DNA of 64,000 nucleotides, from contig AP019755.1 of NCBI GenBank assembly GCA_006742785.1, positions 248,001 to 312,000 of the forward strand, in the 5' to 3' direction. Shown here in pieces: positions 54,407 to 63,796 of this stretch; the stretch's first letter is position 1; every line of letters starts with the position of its first letter. The notes under the pieces are model-generated. The model was not told the DNA's origin. It worked only from the letters and a program-made list of their open reading frames with translations, and did no database searches. A program made the translations under genes and the position numbers. This DNA is from Nitrosomonas stercoris (GTDB lineage Bacteria > Pseudomonadota > Gammaproteobacteria > Burkholderiales > Nitrosomonadaceae).

Positions 54407-54911
54407 GATGCAAGATACTTAATGATTGTTCGGTACAAGTTGCTAGACATTCAGCTACAGAACCATGCCCAGGAATGACACAATCAGCCTCAATTTCCAG
54501 CAAAGGTTGTAATACAAACGCTCGTTGATGCATGCGAGGATGTGGCAATATCAATTTTTCATCATGATATTGTAAATTCTCAAACAGCAGTATATCCAGA
54601 TCCAAAATACGTGGGGCATTGGGAAAAGTACGTACGCGTCCGCAAGTGTGCTCGATATCCAACAACGCATCCAGCAGATGATGAGGTGTCAAACTGGTTT
54701 CCAGCTGTACCACTGCATTGATGAAATCAGGTTGATTCAAGTTTCCCATAGGAGCGGTACGATAAAGTGAGGAACGTTTCACCAGGCGCGAATGCTCTAA
54801 TCCAGCCAACAGCAACATGCCGCGTCTGACTTGAGAAAGCGGATTTTCCAGATTACTGCCCAGCGCAATAAAAACACGATGAATAGGTTTGGAATATGAG
54901 GTTGATGTCAT
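54396..54911 (-). CDS. folK: 2-amino-4-hydroxy-6-hydroxymethyldihydropteridine diphosphokinase
   Basis: HPPK, which activates the pterin with ATP before dihydropteroate synthesis. Motifs: FIALGSNLENPLSQVRRGMLLL, SSLYRTAPMGNLNQPDFINAVVQLET and the metal site NAPRILDLDILLFE, then LPHPRMHQRAFVLQPL. 171 residues. It overlaps pcnB by 4 bases and the kinase gene by 11. Confidence 0.95.
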   Translation of the reverse strand: MTSTSYSKPIHRVFIALGSNLENPLSQVRRGMLLLAGLEHSRLVKRSSLYRTAPMGNLNQPDFINAVVQLETSLTPHHLLDALLDIEHTCGRVRTFPNAPRILDLDILLFENLQYHDEKLILPHPRMHQRAFVLQPLLEIEADCVIPGHGSVAECLATCTEQSLSILHHES

Positions 54912-56293
54912 GCAATATCCTGCTGTGCGGAAGCAGTTGTTTGAGTATTTTCAATTTTCTTGGGGCGACGTTTCCTACGACGTTTTTTGGCAGGTTCCTG
55001 TAATAACATAGTTCTTCTGGCAGTTTCGCTAGCATCTTTAAACGTACGCCACCATTGTCCTAACTCTTCATCTATCTCGCCACTTTGGCAACGTAATAAC
55101 ATAAAATCATAAGCGGCTCGGAAATGTGCATGCTCCAGCAAACGAAAAGGCTTGCGGCCTGCCCGTGATAAAAATCTTGGCTGCATGGACCAAATATCAT
55201 AAATCATGCCGTCATGTCTACGCGGAATAGCTAATCGGCTACGTTGTGCTGCCAACACACTCATCATTGCCTTGTGTAGCGCAGGCATATTTTTTTCGCC
55301 TTTTTTCACGGACGCACCCCATACTGCCAATACTTCATGCCACAGTAATGCCGCAAATAAAAATCCTGGCGAAACCGGTTTGCCTTGTTGTACCCGTTCA
55401 TCTGTGTTCTTTAATACTAAGCAAACAAAACGTTTGCTTAACGGCTGCTGTAGAACACGATCCAATATCGGAAGCAATCCTCGATGCAACTCGCGTGTGT
55501 GCAGATCCGTTACCGCTGTTAACGCGTGACCACAAAACAGTAATTTCTGTATTTCATCGAATAAACGCGCCGCTGGCACGTTCTTCAAGAGTGGAGCCAG
55601 CGCTCCGATCGGTGCTGCCGTTCTGGCGTCAATCTGTATCCCCAATTTTGCAGCAAGGCGTACTGCACGCAGCATGCGTACGGGATCTTCTCGGTAGCGC
55701 CGTTCAGGTTCTCCAATAACGCTGAGTCGTTTTGCAACAATATCTTCGAAACCATTTAAATAATCAATGATTTCTTCTGTTGCCGGATCATAAAATAAAG
55801 CATTAATAGTGAAATCGCGCCGTTTTACATCTTCTTCCTGATTACCAAAAAAGTTATCGTGCAATACACGACCGGTCGCATCAACATAAACATTTGCTTG
55901 CTCTGATTCAGCTACATTATGTGTCGCGGCTTTGCCACGAAAGGTGGATACTTCAACGATTTCCCCTTTGCTCATGACATGTACCAACCGGAAACGGCGC
56001 CCAATAATACGCGAACGACGAAAGATTGCACGCACTTCCTCAGGCTTGGCATTGGTAGCAACATCGTAATCTTTGGGTTTAATGCCCAGCAGCAAATCAC
56101 GCACCGCCCCCCCTACAATATAAGCAGAGTAGCCAGCTTGTTGTAATGTCAACGCCACTTTCAGTGATCCAGAACTGATTTTGTTACGCGATATCCCATG
56201 CCGTTCGCAGGCAATTACGCGAAATTTTTGATCAGCCGTAACTGAGGTAGTGGAACCGAAGAAAAAAATATAATGCAGAAATTTACGAATCAT
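54908..56293 (-). CDS. pcnB: Poly(A) polymerase I
   Basis: Adds 3' poly(A) tails that promote RNA decay. The nucleotidyltransferase core is AYIVGGAVRDLLLGIKPKDYDVATNAKPEEVRAIF with the Asp pair, followed by RRFRLVHV, the RRDFTINALFYD motif and EDPVRMLRAVRLAAKLGIQID. The last 35 residues are strongly basic (PAKKRRRKRRPKK), an RNA-binding tail typical of PcnB and not of CCA-adding enzymes. 461 residues. First gene of its cluster. Confidence 0.94.
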   Translation of the reverse strand: MIRKFLHYIFFFGSTTSVTADQKFRVIACERHGISRNKISSGSLKVALTLQQAGYSAYIVGGAVRDLLLGIKPKDYDVATNAKPEEVRAIFRRSRIIGRRFRLVHVMSKGEIVEVSTFRGKAATHNVAESEQANVYVDATGRVLHDNFFGNQEEDVKRRDFTINALFYDPATEEIIDYLNGFEDIVAKRLSVIGEPERRYREDPVRMLRAVRLAAKLGIQIDARTAAPIGALAPLLKNVPAARLFDEIQKLLFCGHALTAVTDLHTRELHRGLLPILDRVLQQPLSKRFVCLVLKNTDERVQQGKPVSPGFLFAALLWHEVLAVWGASVKKGEKNMPALHKAMMSVLAAQRSRLAIPRRHDGMIYDIWSMQPRFLSRAGRKPFRLLEHAHFRAAYDFMLLRCQSGEIDEELGQWWRTFKDASETARRTMLLQEPAKKRRRKRRPKKIENTQTTASAQQDIA

Positions 56294-56523
56294 GCCTAGG
56301 TATAATACCTGTGAACGACAGATTATACACTTGGCAATAAAATTAGAACCAAATAGAACTGTATTTTTTATAGAAAAAGATTAATGAGACCAAAGATAAT
56401 GCTGGGGAGACAAATATTATATCTGACTCCTACAGCAAAATTTTGACGCATATAACCGACACACAACGCGGATTACAATATGATGCTCCCTAAAGACGTT
56501 GTCAATCTGTGATTCCACAATGA

Positions 56524-57624
56524 TTATTTCGAGATCGCGAGCATCCTTTCCAACGTTAGTTTCGCTAAGTCCGCTTGAGATTCTGGCACACTAATCTGGT
56601 TAACCACATTCCCCTCTACCAGATTTTCAAGCGACCAAGCCAAATGCTGTGGATCAATTCTTGCCATAGTGGAGCACATGCAAACCATAGGTGACATGAA
56701 CTGAATAATTTTACCTTCCGCTTTAAACTCCTCAGCAATTCGCCCCACCAGATTCAATTCTGTTCCAACAAGCCAGCGAGTACCAGGTTCTGCTTCCCGA
56801 ATAGTATTAATAATGTATTCAGTTGATCCCACAAAATCAGAGGCATTGCATACTTCAAAACTACATTCTGGATGTGAAATCACCAATCCATCTGGATACT
56901 GATTACGAAAGCGAATAATGTGTTGTGGCTGAAACATTTGATGCACTGAGCAATGCCCCTTCCATAGCAATATTTTTGCTTTTTTAATCTGCTCTGGCGT
57001 TAAGCCTCCCATTGGCTCATCAAAATCCCACACTTGCATTGCATCTTGTGACAATCCTAACTTGTACCCACTCCAACGTCCTAGATGCTGATCTGGAAAA
57101 AACAGCACCTTTTCACGACGATCAAATGCCCATTGCAACACCTTTACTGCATTACTGGAAGTACAAACGATTCCACCATGTTGCCCACAAAAAGCCTTCA
57201 AATCAGCACTGGAATTAATATAGGTAACCGGTGTGACCATTTCGTCCGGATCCAGTACTTCAGCCAATTCTCGCCAAGCGCGCTCTACTTTGGTTAAATT
57301 GGCCATATCTGCCATGGAACAACCTGCAGACAAATCTGGCAAGATAACGGTTTGCTCGGCACTGGAAAGAATATCAGCTACTTCTGCCATGAAATGTACG
57401 CCACAAAATATTAGAAAATCAGCATCAGTCTGTGCCGCAAGGTATGAAAGCTTGAGAGAATCTCCCGTTAAATCAGCATGGCGATAAACATCCGCGCGTT
57501 GATAGTGATGCGCCAATATAATGGCGCGCTTTCCTAGTTTTTCCTTGGCAGTCACAATACGTTGCGCACATATCTCATCTTGCAGTAATTCGTAGTTTTC
57601 AAAATTAATTGCGTTTGCTTGCAT
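56524..57624 (-). CDS. nadA: Quinolinate synthase A
   Basis: 4Fe-4S enzyme that condenses iminoaspartate with DHAP to quinolinate in NAD synthesis. Cluster cysteines lie in GGIVCTSSNA, SHPECSFEVC and MVCMCSTMARI. Other motifs: AIILAHHYQRADV, DLTGDSLKLSYLA, LLWKGHCSVHQMF. I start at MQANAINFENYELLQDE (57624, 366 residues) because the 35 residues upstream in the longer frame are Cys/Ile/Lys-rich and not conserved. It stands alone, without nadB or nadC nearby. Confidence 0.94.
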   Translation of the reverse strand: MQANAINFENYELLQDEICAQRIVTAKEKLGKRAIILAHHYQRADVYRHADLTGDSLKLSYLAAQTDADFLIFCGVHFMAEVADILSSAEQTVILPDLSAGCSMADMANLTKVERAWRELAEVLDPDEMVTPVTYINSSADLKAFCGQHGGIVCTSSNAVKVLQWAFDRREKVLFFPDQHLGRWSGYKLGLSQDAMQVWDFDEPMGGLTPEQIKKAKILLWKGHCSVHQMFQPQHIIRFRNQYPDGLVISHPECSFEVCNASDFVGSTEYIINTIREAEPGTRWLVGTELNLVGRIAEEFKAEGKIIQFMSPMVCMCSTMARIDPQHLAWSLENLVEGNVVNQISVPESQADLAKLTLERMLAISK

Positions 57625-57922
57625 AAGTCGATCCAGCTTTATATTTATGTGAAATATGACCTTAATCACATTAAGATACTTATTCAAGCAAAAAGTGCAA
57701 ATCAGGCATTTATCTTGCAGAATCGTCAATATTTAACATGCAGCTACCCTTAGCACTAAAAGCACACATCATATTTATAAGACATAGCAACTGTTATAAT
57801 TTCAATTCTAAAAAAACCACGTATTAACAATATGTTGCTGACTTCAAATATGGCCACTTAATCAAGACAACTAAAAAAACAGCCGATACTCATCATCAAG
57901 CACATGTATAAAATAGCCTAAC

Positions 57923-58492
57923 ATGACACAATTATTTTCAAGACCATCAATCTGGTTGATCGTCTTGCTGTTACTCACTTTCTGGCTAGATAATATTCTG
58001 CAGAATCAGAACCGGCCACACAGCAACGCATTACAGCAGGAAATTGATTACATCATTGAAAATCTTAATGGGGTGCAAGTTAATCACCCACTTAAAAGAA
58101 ACCGCTTTTTTTCAGCAGAAAAACTAACCCATTACCCGGTAGAAGATAAAACATTATTGAAACATGTCCACTTTACCAGCACCGAACCTGATAAACCGCT
58201 ACTTAGGGTCGTTTCTGACCAAGCCGAATTAACCCAGGATGGAGAAGATATTTTTCTAACCGATAACATTACAGTTATCCGTGGAGAAGATACAGACAAA
58301 GATAAAGTCACCCTGCTCACTGACTTTCTGCATCTTATTCCGGATGCAGATATTGCCCAAACCGATCAAGCTGTCACTGTGATCAGAATGAAAAGCACGC
58401 TTAGTGCAACTGGTATGTTTATGAACAATCAAACTGGAGAAATACTGATGCAATCTCGAGTCAAAGCACATGATGAACGTTCGGCTCGCTAA
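57923..58492 (+). CDS. lptC: LPS export protein LptC
   Basis: Bitopic inner-membrane protein that passes LPS from LptB2FG to LptA. It has one N-terminal membrane helix (IWLIVLLLLTFWLDNIL) and a periplasmic beta-jellyroll (HYPVEDKTLLKHVHFTSTEPDKPLLRVVSDQAELTQDGEDIFLTDNI). 189 residues. First gene of the lpt-rpoN-hpf-ptsN-hprK run. The gap to lptA is 190 bases, unusually long for this pair. Confidence 0.9.
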   Translation: MTQLFSRPSIWLIVLLLLTFWLDNILQNQNRPHSNALQQEIDYIIENLNGVQVNHPLKRNRFFSAEKLTHYPVEDKTLLKHVHFTSTEPDKPLLRVVSDQAELTQDGEDIFLTDNITVIRGEDTDKDKVTLLTDFLHLIPDADIAQTDQAVTVIRMKSTLSATGMFMNNQTGEILMQSRVKAHDERSAR

Positions 58493-58682
58493 GAGCTTGC
58501 TCACTGATTTAAAGGATATATCACAGCATCAAAATTGAACTCAACATGCTCATATACTTCAAATACGCCTCACTTTTCTGTTTGATTTTTTCTGTTACTG
58601 CTGCTCTATGATTGAAATCTCGAACAAATCACTATTTTGGTTCTTATGTACTCTTGTTACAGCCACGTACAGCTATTAACTT

Positions 58683-59306
58683 ATGCCATTTCATTCCTTT
58701 CTATCCAGTCTGTTTCTCATATTGCTATCTACTTGTGCTCAAGCTGAACGTGCTGATCGTAACAAACCAATTCACCTGGAAGCTGATCGGGCAACAGTTG
58801 AAGACTATAAGCAAAAGGGAACATTTCGCACCAGCATATTTACTGGCAACGTGATACTAACCCAAGGCACGTTGATCCTACGCGCGGATAAAGTCATCAT
58901 GAAAGAAGATAACACTGGATATCGGCATGCTACTGCTCATGGCAATTTGGTGAGTTACCGACAAAAACGTGATGGTGTCAATGAATACGTTGAAGCCTGG
59001 AGTCGGCGAGCAGAATACGACAATAAAACCGATAAAATAGAATTATTCGGTAGTGCACGTTTAAAACGAGGCATGGACGAGGTAGAAGGAGACTATATTT
59101 CTTATGACATAAGTAGCGACTTTTTTCAGGTACAAGGCCAACCTCAACCGGAAAATGACAAACATTCTGATCACAGGGTACGCGTTATCATCCAACCAAA
59201 AGCAAAACAAGCAGATACAGATACAGATACAGATACAGATACAGATACAGATACAGATACAGATACAGATACAGATACAGATACAGATACAGATACAAAA
59301 AAATAA
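58683..59306 (+). CDS. lptA: LPS transport periplasmic protein LptA with Asp-Thr repeat tail
   Basis: Periplasmic bridge protein for LPS. A signal peptide (FLSSLFLILLSTCAQA) precedes the OstA/LptA domain: PIHLEADRATVEDYKQKGTFRTSIFTGNVILTQGTLILRADKVIM, YVEAWSRRAEYDNKTDKIELFGSARL and VEGDYISYDI. After residue 177 the protein ends in 14 Asp-Thr pairs and two Lys, coded by a perfect hexanucleotide repeat. Tails of this kind are not part of the LptA fold and should be flexible and acidic. Start at 58683 by signal peptide; the ribosome binding site is weak. Confidence 0.9.
   Translation: MPFHSFLSSLFLILLSTCAQAERADRNKPIHLEADRATVEDYKQKGTFRTSIFTGNVILTQGTLILRADKVIMKEDNTGYRHATAHGNLVSYRQKRDGVNEYVEAWSRRAEYDNKTDKIELFGSARLKRGMDEVEGDYISYDISSDFFQVQGQPQPENDKHSDHRVRVIIQPKAKQADTDTDTDTDTDTDTDTDTDTDTDTDTDTKK
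59214..59297 (+). repeat. Microsatellite (GATACA)14 inside lptA
   Basis: Fourteen perfect tandem copies of GATACA (84 bp), each coding Asp-Thr. The unit is a multiple of three, so slippage would change tail length but not frame. Confidence 0.97.
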
Positions 59307-59342
59307 CACCATCAACACTATTCCAGTTGATCTGAACGGCAT

Positions 59343-60065
59343 ATGAGCAAATTAATCGCCAGAAATCTGAAAAAAACCTACCAATCACGTACAGTTGTGA
59401 CAGATGTTTCCTTTTCTGTACAAAGCGGAGAAGTTACAGGGTTACTCGGTCCCAACGGCGCCGGAAAAACAACCAGTTTCTACATGATCGTAGGATTAAT
59501 TCCACTAAATGGTGGTGAGGTATTCCTAGATGAACATAATCTGAGTCGGCTACCCATCCACAAGCGCGCCCAATTAGGATTAAGTTACCTTCCCCAGGAA
59601 GCTTCTATCTTCCGCCGGCTGACAGTAGCGGAAAATATTCAGGCTGTATTGGAGCTGCAACCCTTTACAAAAAACGAAATACAACAACACCTGGACAAAC
59701 TATTACACGATTTGCATATCAGCCATCTGCGCGACAGTCTGGGCATGAGTTTGTCGGGAGGTGAACGCAGACGCACCGAAATTGCGCGTGCACTTGCCTC
59801 ACAACCTCGATTTATCTTGCTAGATGAGCCGTTTGCTGGTGTCGATCCTATTGCTATTATGGACATTCAAAGAGTCATCAGCTTTCTAAAGGCACGCGGA
59901 ATTGGTGTGTTGATTTCAGATCATAACGTTCGGGAAACACTCCGAATTTGCGATCACGCTTATATTATTAGCGAAGGTGCCGTATTAGCTAATGGTGTAC
60001 CCAGCGAAATTATTAACAATGAACGCGTTAGGGAAGTTTATCTGGGTGAACACTTTCAGCTTTGA
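59343..60065 (+). CDS. lptB: LPS export ABC transporter ATP-binding protein LptB
   Basis: Cytoplasmic ATPase of the LptB2FG extractor. Walker [15 protein letters not shown]-loop [16 protein letters not shown], signature [15 protein letters not shown], Walker [14 protein letters not shown] and H-loop ISDHNV are all intact. 240 residues. It starts 37 bases after lptA; lptF and lptG are not in the window. Confidence 0.96.
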   Translation: MSKLIARNLKKTYQSRTVVTDVSFSVQSGEVTGLLGPNGAGKTTSFYMIVGLIPLNGGEVFLDEHNLSRLPIHKRAQLGLSYLPQEASIFRRLTVAENIQAVLELQPFTKNEIQQHLDKLLHDLHISHLRDSLGMSLSGGERRRTEIARALASQPRFILLDEPFAGVDPIAIMDIQRVISFLKARGIGVLISDHNVRETLRICDHAYIISEGAVLANGVPSEIINNERVREVYLGEHFQL

Positions 60066-60070
60066 ATCAT

Positions 60071-61504
60071 ATGAAACCAACACTACAGCTCAAACTTTCC
60101 ACTGGCCTCATTCTCACGCCACAGCTGAAGCAATCAATCGAGCTCCTTCAGCTCTCAACACTTGAACTTAATCAGGAAATTTCACGTATTCTGCAAGAAA
60201 ATCCATTGCTTGAGCGCGACGAAAGCATGGGCCGCGAAGAGATCGTGACAAACCAGGAAGAAGCACTGTCTTCCATAGAAACAAACGCTCATCAAGAAGA
60301 TGAAGAGCATGCAGAAATGCTCTCTGACTGGCCCGATGATAATCTATATACCAATCAAGAATCTTTTTTCTCCTATCATTCAAGTGACGAAGAGCATGAC
60401 TATACCTCTTTGATTAGCAAACCAACTAGTCTACGGGAGCATCTGCTGATGCAAATTAGCACCAGACAATGTAGTGATCAAGAAAAAAAGATGGCCGAAC
60501 TGTTAATAGACAGCTTGGATGACGATGGTTATTTCACTCAAGATATACAAGAGCTTGCTGAATTGCTTCCTAACGAACTTAACATCAGCACGACTGATCT
60601 TGAGTCAACTTTGCTACTTATTCAACAATTAGATCCTCTTGGCGTAGGCGCACGTAATCTACAAGAATGCCTAACGATTCAACTTGCAGCATTACCCGAT
60701 AGTACGCCATTACGTGCGGAAGCACTCAGACTGATTCGTGATCACCTGGAAAGTGTCGCGACCAAAAATTTTGCTTTGCTCAAAAAAATTATCAACTGTG
60801 ATGATGATCAATTACAGTCTATCTATCAACTCATTACCCAGCTTAACCCCAAGCCAGGCGATGCCTTTAATGCCACAACTGCACGCTATGTTATTCCCGA
60901 TATTATTATCAGCAAAATAAACGATGAATGGGTAGTACAACTCAATCCTGATGCGGTTCCTCGTATACGCGTCAATCATTTATACGCTGACATCCTGAAA
61001 CAAAACCACAGTGACACTAGTCAATTATTAAAAGAGCAGCTAAAAGAAGCACGTTGGTTTATTAGAAATATCGGACAACGCATGTTGACCATACTCCGCG
61101 TCAGTCAGGCAATTATTGAGCATCAGCAAGCATTTCTGGAAGAAGGCGAAATAGCTATCCGTCCGCTTGTCATGCGAGAAATTGCCGAAACCTTAAAATT
61201 GCACGAATCCACCATCTCCCGTGTTACCACTCAAAAATATATGCGGACGCCTCACGGTATTTTTGAACTCAAATATTTCTTTGGTAGTCATATTCCCAAT
61301 CAAAACGGAGAAGCACAATCAGCCATAGCCATTCGTAGTCTGATTAAGCAATTGATTCAAAACGAAGATCGTAAAAAACCACTCAGTGACAGCTCAATTT
61401 CAAAAATGCTCGCACAGCAAGATATTGTCATCGCGCGCCGTACTGTTGCAAAATACCGGGAGTTAATGCATATTCCACCAACAAATTTGCGTAAAACACT
61501 CTGA
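60071..61504 (+). CDS. rpoN: RNA polymerase sigma-54 factor RpoN
   Basis: Sigma factor for -24/-12 promoters, dependent on enhancer-binding ATPases. Region I is Gln/Leu-rich (LQLKLSTGLILTPQLKQSIELLQLSTLELNQEI), region II acidic, and the C-terminus has the HTH and the RpoN box ARRTVAKYRE. 477 residues from the ATG at 60071; the in-frame TTG at 60062 overlaps lptB and is less likely. It may act on the promoter at 40461-40477. Confidence 0.96.
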   Translation: MKPTLQLKLSTGLILTPQLKQSIELLQLSTLELNQEISRILQENPLLERDESMGREEIVTNQEEALSSIETNAHQEDEEHAEMLSDWPDDNLYTNQESFFSYHSSDEEHDYTSLISKPTSLREHLLMQISTRQCSDQEKKMAELLIDSLDDDGYFTQDIQELAELLPNELNISTTDLESTLLLIQQLDPLGVGARNLQECLTIQLAALPDSTPLRAEALRLIRDHLESVATKNFALLKKIINCDDDQLQSIYQLITQLNPKPGDAFNATTARYVIPDIIISKINDEWVVQLNPDAVPRIRVNHLYADILKQNHSDTSQLLKEQLKEARWFIRNIGQRMLTILRVSQAIIEHQQAFLEEGEIAIRPLVMREIAETLKLHESTISRVTTQKYMRTPHGIFELKYFFGSHIPNQNGEAQSAIAIRSLIKQLIQNEDRKKPLSDSSISKMLAQQDIVIARRTVAKYRELMHIPPTNLRKTL

Positions 61505-61665
61505 AAAATTTTTGCAAATAGCTATTTATGATAATGTTCATCCAGACAAAGCAAATGAACGCGCTCATCACAAAATTTAACTTTAAAACAGCAGCACCCA
61601 GCTAACTACTTTCAACTGTTTTCTATAGTACTCTTGAACATAATCCTCTCAGATAAGGAGAAATA

Positions 61666-62001
61666 ATGAATTTAAATCTCACTGGTAAACATGTAGAAAT
61701 CACCCCCGCCATGCGCGAGTATGTTTCATCCAAAATTGAGAGAGCTACCCGCTATTTTGATAATATCATTACGATCAACGTTACTCTTTCGGTTGATAAG
61801 CTTAAACAAAAAGCTGAAGCAGCAGTACATCTGCGCGGCAAAGAAATTTTTGTCGAAGCAGATAGCGCTGATATGTATGCATCAATTGACAGTCTGGCAG
61901 ATAAGCTGACACGTCACATCCGCAAACATAAGGAAAGAAACATCAGACAACGTAACGACCAAGGCGGGTTGAAAGATCAGGAATTTGAGCTACCTGAATA
62001 A
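61666..62001 (+). CDS. hpf: Ribosome hibernation promoting factor
   Basis: Binds the 30S decoding region of idle ribosomes. Short form, 111 residues: LTGKHVEITPAMREYVSSKIERATRYFDNIITINVTLSVDKLKQKAEAAVHLRGKEIFVEA and YASIDSLADKLTRHIRKHKER. Strong AAGGAG at 7 bases. The rpoN-hpf-ptsN order is standard in proteobacteria. Confidence 0.95.
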   Translation: MNLNLTGKHVEITPAMREYVSSKIERATRYFDNIITINVTLSVDKLKQKAEAAVHLRGKEIFVEADSADMYASIDSLADKLTRHIRKHKERNIRQRNDQGGLKDQEFELPE

Positions 62002-62027
62002 ATTCTATCCATTTCTCTCCTCATATA

Positions 62028-62066
62028 TACCTACTTACAAGCACAAAAAACTCTAGTAAGTAGGTA
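62028..62066. repeat. 10-bp inverted repeat between hpf and ptsN
   Basis: TACCTACTTA (62028-62037) and TAAGTAGGTA (62057-62066) are perfect arms with a 19-base loop. No T-run follows, so it may be a weak terminator, an RNA processing hairpin or an operator. Confidence 0.45.
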
Positions 62067-62187
62067 TGATGTATTTATATAAGCAAATCACTGCTTAAAA
62101 TACTACCCATCATCAAATAAAAAATACTTCTGTTTCCAACAGACAGAAATTTATCCACTTAAATTTTCTAAAGTAGCTCAAAGTTCC

Positions 62188-62658
62188 ATGAATCTCATTA
62201 CCCAATTACTACCAGAATCCAATATCTTGATCGATCTGGATGCGACCAGTAAAAAACGTATATTTGAACAAGTTGGTCTGCTCTTTGAAAACAAACTACA
62301 CATCGCGCGCAGCCAGGTTTTTGATAGCTTGTTCGCACGAGAAAAATTGGGTTCAACTGGTTTGGGTCAAGGTGTTGCAATCCCACACGGTCGAATCAAA
62401 GGATTGCGCGAAGCTGCAGCGGCACTTGTTCGGATGAAAGAAGCCATACCTTTCGATGCGCCTGACGGTCAACCAGTCAATATCGCTTGCGTTTTACTGG
62501 TACCAGAAAAAGCAACTGATCAACATTTGATGATACTAAGCGAGCTGGCACAAATGTTCAGCAACAAAAATTTCCGAGAGAAATTACTGCAAAGTAAAAA
62601 TACTAAGGAAATTCATCAACTTATTTCTCAATGGACTCCTGAACATGTCTCAGGTTAG
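62188..62658 (+). CDS. ptsN: Nitrogen PTS IIA component
   Basis: EIIA-Ntr regulatory phosphocarrier. The phosphorylated His lies in GVAIPHGRIKG; KAIPFDAPDGQPVNIACVLLVPE-like residues follow (EAIPFDAPDGQPVN). 156 residues. It overlaps hprK by 14 bases, a hallmark of the betaproteobacterial incomplete PTS in which HPr is controlled by HprK. Confidence 0.95.
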   Translation: MNLITQLLPESNILIDLDATSKKRIFEQVGLLFENKLHIARSQVFDSLFAREKLGSTGLGQGVAIPHGRIKGLREAAAALVRMKEAIPFDAPDGQPVNIACVLLVPEKATDQHLMILSELAQMFSNKNFREKLLQSKNTKEIHQLISQWTPEHVSG

Positions 62659-63619
62659 CGTGACACAACTGTTCGAAGAAAATAAAGAAAAATTATGTCT
62701 ACAGTGGGGAGAATCCCCTCCAGTGATTGATCGTCAACTTGAAAATCACTTAATCACTCACACAACACAAGAACTGATCGGCCACCTCAATTTTGTTCAT
62801 CCTAATTGGATACAGGTACTCAACCAGACTTCAGTCAAATATCTTGAACAGCTGGATGATTTCTCCTTGCAAAAGAAACTTGGTCAACTGGCAAAAAGTC
62901 AGTTGACTTGCTTGATCATAACGGATGGCGCCCCTATTCCGTATGCAATTAAACAATTCACCAGTGAACAATCCATCCCTCTGATTTGTTCCAAAATTGC
63001 CAGCCTTGAGATTATCTGGAGATTACAAACCTATCTTGCACGCGTGCTTGCTCCCGTTATCAGCCGACATGGCGTGTTGCTTGACGTGCTGGGCATGGGT
63101 GTCATGATTACAGGAGAAAGCGGTATCGGAAAAAGTGAACTTGCTTTGGAGCTTATCAGTCGTGGGCACGGCTTAGTTGCAGATGATGTGGTTGAACTAC
63201 GCCGGATTGGCCCTGAAACGCTAGAAGGAAAATGTCCGCCATTATTGCGCGATTTCCTGGAAGTGCGAGGGTTAGGTATGCTGAACATCCGCACCATATT
63301 TGGTGAAACTGCAATTCGACGCCACAAAAATATGAAGTTGATTGTACATCTTGAAAAATCAGCTGATCATAAAAAGAATACTTATGAGCGCCTCCCGCTT
63401 GGCAATCTGGATGAAGTTATTTTGAATGTCAGCATACGCAAAGTCACTATCCCTGTAGATGCTGGTCGCAACTTAGCCGTATTGGTAGAAGCTGCAGTCC
63501 GCAATTATGTCTTGCAGTTACGCGGAATTGACAGTACCCAGGAATTTGTGCGTCGCCATGAATTCGCTATGAACAAGCATGCTTTAGAAAATCAGGATGA
63601 TTCCTCCGCAGAGGAATAA
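62645..63619 (+). CDS. hprK: HPr kinase/phosphorylase
   Basis: Phosphorylates HPr on serine with ATP and reverses it. Walker A GESGIGKSELALEL, the VADDVVELRR segment and the signature LEVRGLGMLNI are present, with IRRHKNMKLIVHLE after them. 324 residues. In proteobacteria it acts with PtsN in a regulatory, non-transport PTS. Confidence 0.95.
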   Translation: MSQVSVTQLFEENKEKLCLQWGESPPVIDRQLENHLITHTTQELIGHLNFVHPNWIQVLNQTSVKYLEQLDDFSLQKKLGQLAKSQLTCLIITDGAPIPYAIKQFTSEQSIPLICSKIASLEIIWRLQTYLARVLAPVISRHGVLLDVLGMGVMITGESGIGKSELALELISRGHGLVADDVVELRRIGPETLEGKCPPLLRDFLEVRGLGMLNIRTIFGETAIRRHKNMKLIVHLEKSADHKKNTYERLPLGNLDEVILNVSIRKVTIPVDAGRNLAVLVEAAVRNYVLQLRGIDSTQEFVRRHEFAMNKHALENQDDSSAEE

Positions 63620-63796
63620 GGATCACTAACTGCTACTGGCTATACTGCTTTTCTGTGGATAGCAACAAACTACTATTATTCACAAAAACAACCATATTCA
63701 ATATCGATGCAACTAATAAACCTGGATTACACACAAACTTGATCTACTCGACGAATCATCCATCGTTAACTATCCTGATCCTTTTCCAACAACACA

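Noticed and set aside
59214-59297. Possible CRISPR-like repeat
   Set aside because: The unit is six bases with no spacers, and it is coding; it is a microsatellite.
59155-59388. ORFs with long Gln-Ile or Cys-Ile dipeptide runs
   Set aside because: They are other frames of the GATACA repeat in lptA.
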